DNA of 64,000 nt from Apostichopus japonicus (taxonomy: Eukaryota > Echinodermata > Holothuroidea > Aspidochirotida > Stichopodidae). Shown here in pieces: positions 35,479 through 47,626 of the stretch (positions are counted from its first letter, which is position 1; every line of letters starts with the position of its first letter). A program made the translations under genes and the position numbers. The stretch covers positions 26,004,841-26,068,840 of the forward strand of contig NC_092575.1 of NCBI RefSeq assembly GCF_037975245.1, given 5' to 3'. The notes under the pieces are model-generated. The model made no database searches. It worked only from the letters and a program-made list of their open reading frames with translations, and was not told the origin of the DNA.

Positions 35479-38324
35479 ATGGAACAATTTAAACTGCTTA
35501 ATAAGCTAAAATTTATGTTCATATTTCTAGCGGTTGTGATGCTCTTAATGAATTACTACCTTGCTTGGAATGAAGCCTGCGATACGACGGGTGTCCTGCT
35601 TTGTAACGTAGAAAGGCAAAAAGGAGTTCATATGCCTGGTAAGATAACTCTCTATTAATATTTTGCTGAGTGATGCAAACACTCTACTGCGTGTAAACAG
35701 ACGTGGCTCCGACTCGTAGATAAATGGAATCAGACTTGGCTCGGATATCGGACTCAACCCGCACTCGACAAAAGTCAGTGGACTCGACTACAGACCTGTA
35801 CTCTACTGTACCGTTAACAAACTAGCTACCTATTTCTTCATCTGATTAGTAGATTTAATAGGTAACTGAGCTCTCCATTATAAAGAATGCCATAGACGTG
35901 TCTTGGAGGCTGGAATGGCACGGGAAGGGGTGAGTTAAGTACGAAAGAAACACGAAGTCACGAATAGCCTAGCCTAATGTTATGGCTACATATATCAACG
36001 TTATATGATTAACCTATTATTGGCATCGAATGTATACACGGTATTACACTTATGACACTAGGAGTTACGGTTCGTGAATTGAATAACAGTGTCGGCTGTT
36101 ACCAATTACTAGCAGCGATGAATACTAACGGCAATAATCTTTCTGATAATACAAAACAAGCAGTTACGTTTCCCTCCCTCTTAAATTTTTTCCTAATCAT
36201 TAATATTACCCCTTACCGTTTCCAAGGCCAAAAACTATGAATATTCAACCGAGACAGTATATATTAATTACAGATTAACTTGGTAGGGTTCAGACAAATC
36301 GTGAGCACGGTGAAACGCCATGCAGTTTTAAGATGTACATAAAAAACAAGTTATTACAAGAAAAGAGACGAAAACATCCTTCACTCTTTGGCGATGTGAA
36401 GATATATCATGCATACAGTCCGCTGGACAGAGTATTTTATTTTATTTTTTTACTGTGTGAGTGAACAGATGTGTGAAGCTTTTCATATGGTTTTTGTCAT
36501 CTTTCCTCTTTGCCGAAATTATTCAAGATAATGATTTTGTTGTGATTCCTTTCAGACTACGCTTCGTATCAGACTGACCAGTTGGAAAAGGCTCTACATA
36601 ACTTTAGTGGTAGGAATCATTCGAATACAGAGAATGGTTTATCCTCTCGACATAATTCACATCACCCCCCATCTACAACAAGGAATGATTCGTACTTGCT
36701 CCAATCAAAGTGTTTGTCGGTCCCGAATACTGGTCCAATTACCAAAACGGTTCATATTACCAAAGAAACGAACAGCACCAGCAATTGCATAGTATTTGGA
36801 GATGGTTTACTAGGCGCAACTGTTGGAGAGCCAGCTCATATTACAATTAAACCGAGGAGCTTCAACAAAAAGGAACTTTACGATACGATTTTCTTCAGTG
36901 TTTTAGCGGTTGGTAACAATCATATATTTCATGCGTTCCCTTCCCGTATAAATTTGACTTCTCTCAAAATAAAATTTACTTATATACCAACGATTCCAGG
37001 GCAATACGATTTGTTTGTCGAGGAGATCTCAAGACATTTGCAAAAACAGCTTCCCGGGAGCCCATTCAAGCTAGTAGTTAACGGGCCAGCAATAAACAAG
37101 GAGGAGAGGAAAAAGATAGCTGACCATCTTCCATCATGCCAGACTCTTCCACAAACTGATCTGTCTTGGTTAGAAGGGAATTGGGTGACAAGGGATCTTG
37201 CAGGTGAGAAACGTGGAACTCTAAGAAGTGGCTGGGTGCTGCAACCAAATCGATGTAGTATAGACATATTTACGAAGGATGACTTGCGACAGGCTACAGC
37301 TTCACCTTCACTGAAAACTATATTTGTTCTTGGACGATCTACCGAAAGAGGCGTATTTTTATCATTAGTAGATATTTTACTTACAATAGACGAAAAGAGG
37401 GAAATAAAATCATCCATATTGTGGAAATGTTGGGGACTTATGGAGATACGTTTGGGTAACTTAAGGTTCGTCTACCAAGATTTCCGCATAGAAGATGCAC
37501 CTATGGAGAACATAAACGATTCGGATCATGTTCAAGTAACTTGTCACAACGAGAAAAACGTCGGCTCGAGCAAAGACTTATTCAGTGACGCAATTGGTTT
37601 CTTCAAAGAAACATTATTCACAGATCGGTTTCGTCCAGATGTGATTCTGTTAATAGTCACAAATTCACTTCACCTCACATATTTAACGAAAACAATACCG
37701 GCCTCGTGGGATGGAATTATCTACACTATGAACGGTTTCAAGTGTCATGACGGGTCGTTGTACACTTATGATGGAAGACAGGCTGATATACGTGTCGCAG
37801 AAAAAATATTAACCTTCGATAAGCGCTTTCGAGCTTTGGATGGGTTTGCATTAGCCACACCTCTGAGGCACGCAACTCAGAGTTCTCCCAAAATTATGAA
37901 AGCATTTCACTGGCATCGTCCTTGCAAAGAGCAAGACGGGGAAATTCAAGTCTGTGGGGATGCTACTGAAATGGTTGCTCAGATATTACTGGGGAAGGCA
38001 ATCGCACCAAATGGAAAGGACGCCTGGCTATCATCCCTAGAAAACTGTGGCCCAAAACAAAATAATTTAAAGAGAAATATCGAAGTCTGTCATGATTGTC
38101 CCAAACAGTTAATCCCTTGGCATATTAAGAAAGTTCCCAACCCAATATGCTACAATTCGACAGTTTTACTGCAGACGGATGATACAGACATTCAAGCCTG
38201 GGGTGGCTCTCTTTGCCCTAATGACTGTATGAAGACTGCCCCAGTGGGTCAAGAGGACGTTAAGTCTGGCCGCGTAGACGTACGAATCTGCACAGTTCTG
38301 ACAATTGAAGAGCCAAACAATTAA
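35479..38324 (+). CDS. NXPE-like type II membrane protein with filamin repeat
   Basis: Two exons, 35479-35638 and 36556-38324, join in phase (G|AC) across a GTAAGA...TTTCAG intron and give 642 aa. The ATG at 35479 sits in GAAGATGG and starts a short basic segment followed by a hydrophobic stretch (about residues 11-28), a signal anchor. Residues about 132-230 form a filamin-type Ig repeat: GDGLLGATVGEPAHITI, a Y-x-P-x-x-P-G-x-Y core and a PGSPF end. From about 245 onward the order W-x-x-G-x-W, Cys, then LGRSTERG (312-319), then a Cys-rich C-terminal half with HWHRPC (505-510) resembles the PC-esterase domain of NXPE proteins. In active members the box is GDS; here it is GRS and a clear Asp-x-x-His is not obvious, so catalysis may be lost. 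N-glycosylation sequons are frequent in the stalk. It probably resides in the Golgi or at the cell surface. Other members of the family are often multicopy in invertebrates. The intron-containing start is inferred from splice signals only. Confidence 0.75.
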
Positions 38325-39570
38325 CAATATTAAATATTCAGTATTGCAACTGAAGGTTCTACTTTATTGGGATTGAGGTTCTTTGAAATCTACAGTCAAT
38401 GAAGTCAAGATGTTATTGTACTTGCGTATGTGAGCTGTATTAGAACTGAAATCAAATTACATTATCCTGCCTGATGGTGACAAGGTGACACTGCCACCCT
38501 CCTAGCCCATGCAGCCGATGGACATGGCTTGGTCAGTTTGTATTTTGAATAAGGGAAAAACTTTAACCAGTATAAACTGAAGAGTTTTATAACACCATGA
38601 CCCAATGTTTTAACTGTCATCAGATGCTCCTGTGGAAATTACTAACAGTTGAATTCATTACGCAAAGCTTGTTTCAACTAATGACTGTAGTCTAAACAAC
38701 TGTACCTATGTTTGATTAGTAAGTATACCTTGCAAAGATGGTTCAAATTGCGGATTTTAAGAGTTTCTCAGTTTAGTGTCATTCACTTACAATGTGAACG
38801 ACCCTGTTGGAGAAACCTTCAGAGTAACTTGCATGGTTAGTCCAGTCGATCATTATACATAGGATTGGGAGTTCAGTTTTCTCTGTTTGTAAGTCCTTCT
38901 CAGTAGCAACTGGTTATAAATGTATGTATAGAAATTATAAAACACATCGGATTTAACCGGGTTCTCACCTTTGTACTAGTTTCAACTGATAAATCTATGA
39001 GAATTGAGTGACCCATTACAAATTAAAAATACTGACTTTCATATATGAAATTGTAGCGTTGAGTTTTTTGGCACAAGTAAACCAACTGTCTACCCCATGA
39101 CAAAAAAGAAGAACACTGTTTGATAATATTTAAGATGCTTGTTTGGAAGAAAAGTTATCACAAGGATGAATGAAAACAACGCACGGAAGGCTTTTGGCTT
39201 TAGCGCATATGTAGTTGGGTCTGGATCTCTTTTTGGAAATTAGGTATGGGTACGCACACATTGTCCAAAATGGCTCATTTGGCTACGCCAGAAGCACGAC
39301 ATACGTGTTTTATCCAATACACACAATATGCATAAACAATGTCTGAGTGAAAGGCCTACAACACGTTCGTATACGTGTTCTGTTTTAAAGCTGTAGCAGT
39401 GAAAGAAAATGGTAAGTTATATTTTTAGTTTTAAGGCTTATTTTGGTGGCAGAACTTAGATGTAGTATGTGCAGTGAGCCTGCTGAAGAACGGGATGCCA
39501 AGGTGTTGGCCCAATAAGTTGCGCTTGGGATCGTCCGTATAGAAAGACATTTTAACATTTAGTCGGGAAT
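38325..39570. other. 3' flank of the NXPE-like gene
   Basis: AT-rich sequence without reading frames of note. It should contain the 3' UTR; an ATTAAA lies just after the stop (38332) and no nearby canonical AATAAA was spotted. Nothing else recognised. Confidence 0.4.
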
Positions 39571-39571
39571 T

Positions 39572-39945
39572 TAAGATATTCGAAATCGAATTCGAGATAT
39601 TTTAAATTCTATTTCAGATATCTAAAATTCTATTTCAGATATCTTAAATAGATTTCGAGATGTCTGAAATACTATTTCAGATATCTGAAATTGAATTAAA
39701 GATATCGGAAATTGAAATCAAGATATCTGAAATTCTATTTCAGATACCTGAAATAGAATAATCTGAAATTGAATTTGAGATATCTCGAATTCAATTTCAG
39801 ATATCTAAAATTCTCTGGAATTTCGAGACATCTCAAATTGATTATAATATATCTGCAATATTTGTAGATATCTTAAATAACTTGAAGATATCTGAAATTG
39901 AATTTTAAATATCTGAAATTATTTTCAAGATGTCTGAAAATCCTT
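39572..39945. repeat. Degenerate palindromic ATATCTGAAATT array
   Basis: About 20 imperfect units of the form GATATCTGAAATT/AATTTCAGATATC follow each other with a period near 20-24 bp. Each unit is close to its own reverse complement, so the array reads similarly on both strands and could fold into repeated hairpins. Confidence 0.85.
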
Positions 39946-40220
39946 ATTAAATGTAAAAATGGTTTTCCATGCCCCCGGCCCCGACCTTCTGTAAAGCTTT
40001 TGATATTTAGGCCTGAACCACTGACCAGCTTCCATTGTCACGGGGCAAACAGTGCAAACAGTTGTTTTCCGAAACGTCATGAAACATCAAAGTCACTAAA
40101 TATTGAGCCACCCGACATGAATTTAGAAAGGGCGTGTGGCTGATGCATGGTCACAGTAAGAAAGAAATTATAATCTTTCAATATATTCCAATTCTACGGT
40201 GGCTTAATAGGGAAAAGTGG

Positions 40221-40406
40221 TCCTCAAATCTCAAAGTGTGGACTTTGTATATTACAATTTGGCCTTTTTTATCTCAAGGTTTTGACTTTTAAAGTCAACA
40301 TTTTTACATCTCATCTCAAACTTTTGAGATAACAAGTCAAAATGTTTACTTCAAATCTCAAAATTTTGAGATAAGAAGTCAAAGTTTTGAGATTTAAAGA
40401 CAAGGA
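40221..40406. repeat. Degenerate TTTGAGAT/ATCTCAAA repeat
   Basis: Short alternating units of CTCAAATCTCAAA and TTTTGAGATAAGAAGTCAAA over about 185 bp, again near-palindromic. No coding potential. Confidence 0.7.
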
Positions 40407-41016
40407 CAAAGATTGATTCGCAATACATGGAAAAATAAAATCAGATGATTTTCATATTTTCTGCATATTTTCTGCATTGCTGCATACGTTTTGTTTTACG
40501 TTCCTCATTTAATTTGCTCATCAGAGCACAGATATGGATTTCGTATGGGGCGGGGTGTGGGGAAAAGACAGCATCAGGCCAAGACAAAAGTGCCACCAAC
40601 TTAACATATTAAAAAAGGTCTATTTGAAAATCATTGCTTTGAAAATTAATGGGGGCATGCCCCCACCCCCTGGATCGGTGGCTCCGCAAATGTCAATCCA
40701 AAGTCTGGTGCAGGGGCGTATCCAGGATTTTCCAATAGGGGGGGCGTCAGGCATGAATGATCGCCGTCCTAGGGGATGGGTCTAAGGGGAGGGGTGGACA
40801 ATTTTTGCTTTCGAAGAAGGGCTGAAATGCAAAATGGTGCGATATGTGATCCATTTTTCGACCTTAATAATAAGCAACAGGCTCGGCGGAACGGAAAAAT
40901 TATTGGGGGGGGGGGGCTAATGTGTGGAGACTATCTAAGCGGAGCGCCACCATCGGTTGGCGCGGAGCGCACAAGAAAATTTTCGGTTTTTTCAAACCTC
41001 CAGATGGCCGGAAACG

Positions 41017-41626
41017 GGTGTAACTAAAACGAATGACAATTGCGTTACACATAACGAATGACAATATGTTGTACACACTAAAAAACTGCGTTGACTAAAA
41101 CGAATGACAGCACAGACATTTGCTTCAACCGGATATCACAGTTCAGACTTCGTGGGTATCTAGATCTAGTAAAGTACGGACAAGATAAAAACGCACCTTA
41201 TAGTCTGATTTTGAAAAGTAAATTTAACGTCATTTTTCCGATATTAATTGTTAAAAACTAACAACACTATAATCTTGAAACGGCTTCAGTTATCTTTCTA
41301 TATAAATCTACAGAGGTAAAAAACACAGCAATCAAGCGCATTCTCACACAAAAACTTTCCCTGTGGTTTCTATCCGTAAATTACACCAAAACCCTGCAAC
41401 CACGTTATATGCGATTTTCCTCAAATCATTTTTGCGCAGAAAACCAATAACCGCATTTAATCCACTCCGTTAATCATTCCATCTATTCTCAATACTGTCC
41501 TTCGTTGTCATTCGGTGTCATTCGTTGTCATTCGCCTTCATTCGCTGTCATTCGCAAATGATAATTAACCCTGTACAAAGTCAATTGTCATTCGGTCATT
41601 CGCTGTCATTCGTTTTAGTTTGTCCC
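41017..41626 (+). mobile_element. 610-bp inverted-repeat element with 9-bp duplication
   Basis: Ends contain AACTAAAACGAATGACA (from 41022) and its inverse TGTCATTCGTTTTAGTT (to about 41620). CCGGAAACG is duplicated at 41008-41016 and 41627-41635. The related element at 51251-52088 has the single, unbroken form of this sequence (GGCCGGAAACGGCACTTC on its minus strand), which proves insertion. Subterminal TCATTCG units repeat at 41505-41615. A 9-bp duplication suggests a Mutator- or Merlin-type transposon. Confidence 0.65.
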
Positions 41627-41811
41627 CCGGAAACGGCACTTCCCGAGTGTTTTATGCTGCGAATACCTAGCCCTAAAATATGGGTCTCAAGCCTGCAATT
41701 TCTCAGATTGCACGTAAAAGTCTGTAAAAACATTGTAATTTTTATGGTGTTTTAAGAGAGTAGCTATTACTCGTAGTGTACTCGCAAAGACGTTTTTGAG
41801 TGTAGTAAGGG

Positions 41812-42211
41812 CAGTGGCGGAGCTAGGGGTATTGGTCGGGGGGGGCAAGAATGGTCTGTAGGGGCGCTTTCGACACTATCTAAGCAGAGCGCCACCACAG
41901 GTTGGCGCCGAGCGTACAGAAAATTTTTGAGTAAAGTTACTCCCTAGATTGCAGGAAATGACCCTTTCCGGGCCTTGCTAATTTGCAGATAAACGGAGAA
42001 CAAATAGGTGTCGTCGCCATTTTGTCGGAAAATTACACCAACAGAATATGACAAATGTCAATAGGTATATGATAGCGCAATAAAATAGTCAATAATCGCG
42101 AATAAGTTAAAAGTAGTGAAAAGCTGAAAAGGGCGCCAGCAGTCAAATTGAGTCCGTCAGGAGGGGGGGGGGGATCCGCCCCTGACTGTATATATGGACG
42201 CTCCGCCACTA
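41812..42211 (+). mobile_element. 400-bp hAT MITE
   Basis: Termini CAGTGGCGGAGC and GCTCCGCCACTA, flanked by a perfect 8-bp target duplication AGTAAGGG (41804-41811 and 42212-42219). The interior includes a G-run, the motif AAGCAGAGCGCCACC...GTTGGCGCCGAGCG (41882-41918) and no coding sequence. It is nested inside 40879-42586. Confidence 0.8.
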
Positions 42212-43175
42212 AGTAAGGGGATGTTGGAGAACTGGCTGAAATGAGGCAAGTCATTGGCCTAAGACGAAGTTGTGTTACGCTTACCGGTACTCACACTAAC
42301 TGCTTCCACTTTTCGGGGCGTGAAGACGCGGTTGGGGTGACAATGTGGTCTATAGCCAGAGGACGGACCGAGGGACCAGGGTCCCCCAGCAATTACTAAA
42401 ATTATTACACCTATATAGTATACGTGTGCATCGGACAGATCGACAAGTATGCATTGAAAAATGGGCAGATGCACGTTTCGGAGCCTTGGTAAATATTGGG
42501 GGGGGGCTTATCATGCATTTGCCCCCTCAATTTTTTCATTGGGGGCTGAGCCCCCAAGCCCCCCCCCCCGGTTCCGCCGCCACTGATTAGCAACATTTCC
42601 AGTAAAAATGGACACAAAATGCACAATTTAGTATGGCTGGCATGTCACTTAGTGTTTATAGTGATAATACAAACACAAATACCATCTATGTTTCTAAAAC
42701 TATTATGCCGCCGAACTTCGCCAGAACCTTTTTTTGGCAAACAAAAAATAAAGCATACGGGAGGGGGGGGGGGGGTTGAGTGATCACCGACATCTCACAT
42801 AAAGGTCGTCATCAATTTTTTTTTTTTTTTTTTTGCTAAACTTTTTTTTTTTGGTGACGGCCAAAGGGGGGGGGGCGCGCGCCTGTTGCGCCTCCCTGGA
42901 TACGCCCCTGTGGTGTGTATATATATATATATATTCATTTGCCTTTGTCGTTTACCTCCATTTCATTAACATAAAGTCTGTTCAAAGTATCTCTTTCGAG
43001 ATCCGGCTTTAGGAATCACAAATGATTTTCGAGTTGGTAAGCATCATGTTTGATCTCTAGAGTAAGGCAAAATATGTCACCAAAAACAGAACTAGTATTG
43101 TTCGATACAGGTGTCAATCGCCTACAGCGGAACTACGACCTTCCTTACCGGTTTAGAACCCCTGGACATACAATC

Positions 43176-43242
43176 AGCGTCCATGACCTAGTTGGTTAGG
43201 GTGTCCGCGAGGCCCGGGTTCGAATCCCGGTGGAGGCTGGAA
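43176..43242 (+). repeat. tRNA-derived SINE head lacking the anticodon arm
   Basis: A-box-like TGACCTAGTTGGTTAGG (43184-43200) and a perfect B box GGTTCGAATCC (43218-43228). The T arm CCGGG/CCCGG pairs fully, and GCGTCCA can pair with TGGAGGC (6 of 7) as an acceptor stem. Only about ten bases separate the D and T arms, so the anticodon arm is missing. An (AT)n tract follows directly, as a SINE tail might. Confidence 0.6.
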
Positions 43243-43246
43243 GTTT

Positions 43247-45062
<1,816 letters not shown>

Positions 45063-47542
45063 TCAGATATGGTCTTTGGTCTTAAATTTCCGTAGCATTG
45101 GTAAATTTTCTAAGTGATTTAGCAACTCGCTCGTCCTCAACTGATTCTCGTTATTGAATCTAGCTTTTCGCATACAACTCCGCTTTTTCAATCTCTTCTT
45201 TGTTTCTGAAGTTAACGTGTCAAAGGTCACAGCTTTGCCAGTAGTGGCAGAAGTATCGGGCGTCAATGCCCGCTTATCGTCAACGATGTAACGAGCGCCC
45301 CTACTAGAGAACTTCCTCTGGTCAACTGACAGAGAGGCAGAAAACTTTCCAGGATACTTCTGCAATTTAGACCTTTCCTCTGGAGTAGAAGATGTAGGTG
45401 GTATCTTAGCAACAGGTGACGGTGGTGGTAGGCCGTTTAAAATACCTTTCGTTGGAGATTTGGCCGGTGTTGTTATGACCCTTCCTGGTACTGGAGGGGG
45501 TGTCAGATCTAGTGTTGGTGAGTTAGCACTAGTTTCACTCGGCTTTGATTTAGGCGCCGTTCCGAGGCGGTAGCAAATCGTAGTTTTGTCCGTACCGACT
45601 TCCCATGTCCTGACGGTTTGACGGTTGACCGGTATCAATGTCACGGTTTCGTCAGAGGATGGTTCGTCGTCCTCAAAGTCATCATAAACGAATAAATCGT
45701 CATCGATGACGTCATCAGATTTTGATGCTTCCCTTTCTGCTGGTATAATATGTTCATTTGCAGGACACGGACAGACTCTCTCTGGTTCGAACTGTAACTG
45801 AGGACGCTCTGCATTTCTGATCACTTTTCTCTCTACCTCCGTTTTTAATTTTCTTATTCCATGTTTCCTTTCCGCGCTTTTTTCTCGCATCTGGAGAAAG
45901 ATTCTTTCAGAATTTTCACCATTTTGTATGAGAAGTTGCTCGGCTCGAGATCCTGGCCGGAGAATTCTATTATATATGTTCTTCATATGGTTCTTGTGTT
46001 TAGTGGTCGGAGAGTCCTGGCGTGGTTCTCGGGATGAGTTTGGAAGGCCTAATTTCACCGTTTCTGAATCTATAACCTTTTTCTTGAGAATCGAACGAGG
46101 AAGTGTAATTGCAGTGAAATAGTCTCTGTTTCTCTCTACTTCTCGATCTATAAGAAGAAATGAAAAAAAACGTAAACAAAAGTTGAACCAATGTTTGCAT
46201 AAAATTCAAAGAAACTTCTAAACTGTGATTCCTGAAACAAATATTCTTGTACAAGGTTCAAAATGTTGATCTAACCTAAACAAACACAAAATAATTTGAA
46301 AATCATGTTAATTCATGTGATTTTATATTTTGCTACTCTGACACAAAATTATGTATTAATTAATAAATCATAAATTAAGAAACCAAAATGAATTGAAAAG
46401 TGTCTGACAAACAGAACGCCGACAGAATGTTTATTTAGGACAAAACTCAAGCCAGTGATTGAGAATTTATTAAAAATAAATATTTTAATCGTGCCGCATG
46501 AGATAATACAGGTGTCGATTATTTTTACACTGAGACACACTTATATTCTCCATATAGCCACATTTCTTTACACAGCCATTGTTCTTGTGTTAGCGTTGTA
46601 TTCATACCTGTAGGCAAGCCTGTAAATATCAGATCAGGGGTCCTACAACCCGGAGGGGGTCAATTTACATGAAAGATGAAGAATTATAATGTATTCTCAC
46701 TTTCATGATGCACTTAGAGAAACGCGAAAACGTCAAAGAAAAAAAAGAGGCGTGCTAAGTGGGGGCGGTGCGGTCCACCCAGGTACCAGTCAAGGGATGC
46801 CATTCCACAGACCAAACGTTTTGTCAACAAACAATAGGAACATTATAAAAACATTCACTAAAGAATTATAATTCCTAAACATGTAGGCCTTGTCAGTTCA
46901 AAGCATTGCCAAAGATTTGAAACTACGCCACCTTACATAAACACAAATTTCTCACCCCCTTCCCTTAGACCACTCCCCAAGGACGTCATCCCCTGCACGG
47001 GGTGACAAAGGAAGGATCCGCCCGGGTGTCAACTATTCTAGGTACGCCACTGTTTGGCGCGGGTTTTCTCCTCGTAAGTAAATACGTGTGTCAACACTTT
47101 TTCAACATTTTCAAATTGAACTAGAAAACGTTCATCAAATGTTTCTATAATTTAAGTTTCGCCATTTACTCAACTGATATAAGGAGACATGACATAAGTA
47201 CATGCATGCAAGCAGGTGAGACTATACCAGACTTTTACAACAGTATAGCTGTGTATTATTAAAACGTCATATCTTACATTGTCTGACTGTCTCTCCATTC
47301 GCTAATAGAAGCAATTTTGGTTCCTTGAGACTTTTATCTCTACTCTGTTTAGGTTGAATTAACTCTGCCTCTTCGTCCGGAGTATCAATGCCGTCATAAT
47401 CGGACAGCTTCTGTATAGTTATCAGAGATATTGTTCTTCATATGTGAATTTCGTGGACTTAATGGGGAACAATATGACCAAATGAGACGATTTTGTATCA
47501 TTCTTTCTTTTTCTGTATCAGTAATGATTGAAAACATTACTT

Positions 47543-47626
<84 letters not shown>

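Larger units (their letters stand above)
40879..42586 (+). mobile_element. hAT-like element nested in element A
   Basis: Flanked by an imperfect 8-bp duplication of element A (TAAGCAAC at 40871-40878, TTAGCAAC at 42587-42594). Its ends are related inverted repeats (CGGCGGAACGG near 40884 and CCGGTTCCGCCGCC near 42569). Element B has the uninterrupted sequence across this point. It carries the shared motif AAGCGGAGCGCCACC...GTTGGCGCGGAGCGC at 40937-40975. Two smaller elements interrupt it. Confidence 0.7.
40712..42909 (+). mobile_element. hAT-like non-autonomous element A (outer)
   Basis: It starts AGGGGCGTATCCAGG and ends CCTGGATACGCCCCT, the typical short inverted ends of hAT elements. Its first 167 bp and last 320 bp are the reverse complement of the two ends of element B (50902-52227). 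The interior is replaced by further insertions: 40879-42586, and within that 41017-41626 and 41812-42211. No clean 8-bp target duplication flanks this copy. It has no intact transposase. Confidence 0.75.

Noticed and set aside
36980-37417. 145-codon minus-strand frame
   Set aside because: Shadow of the NXPE-like exon in the opposite strand; no independent support.
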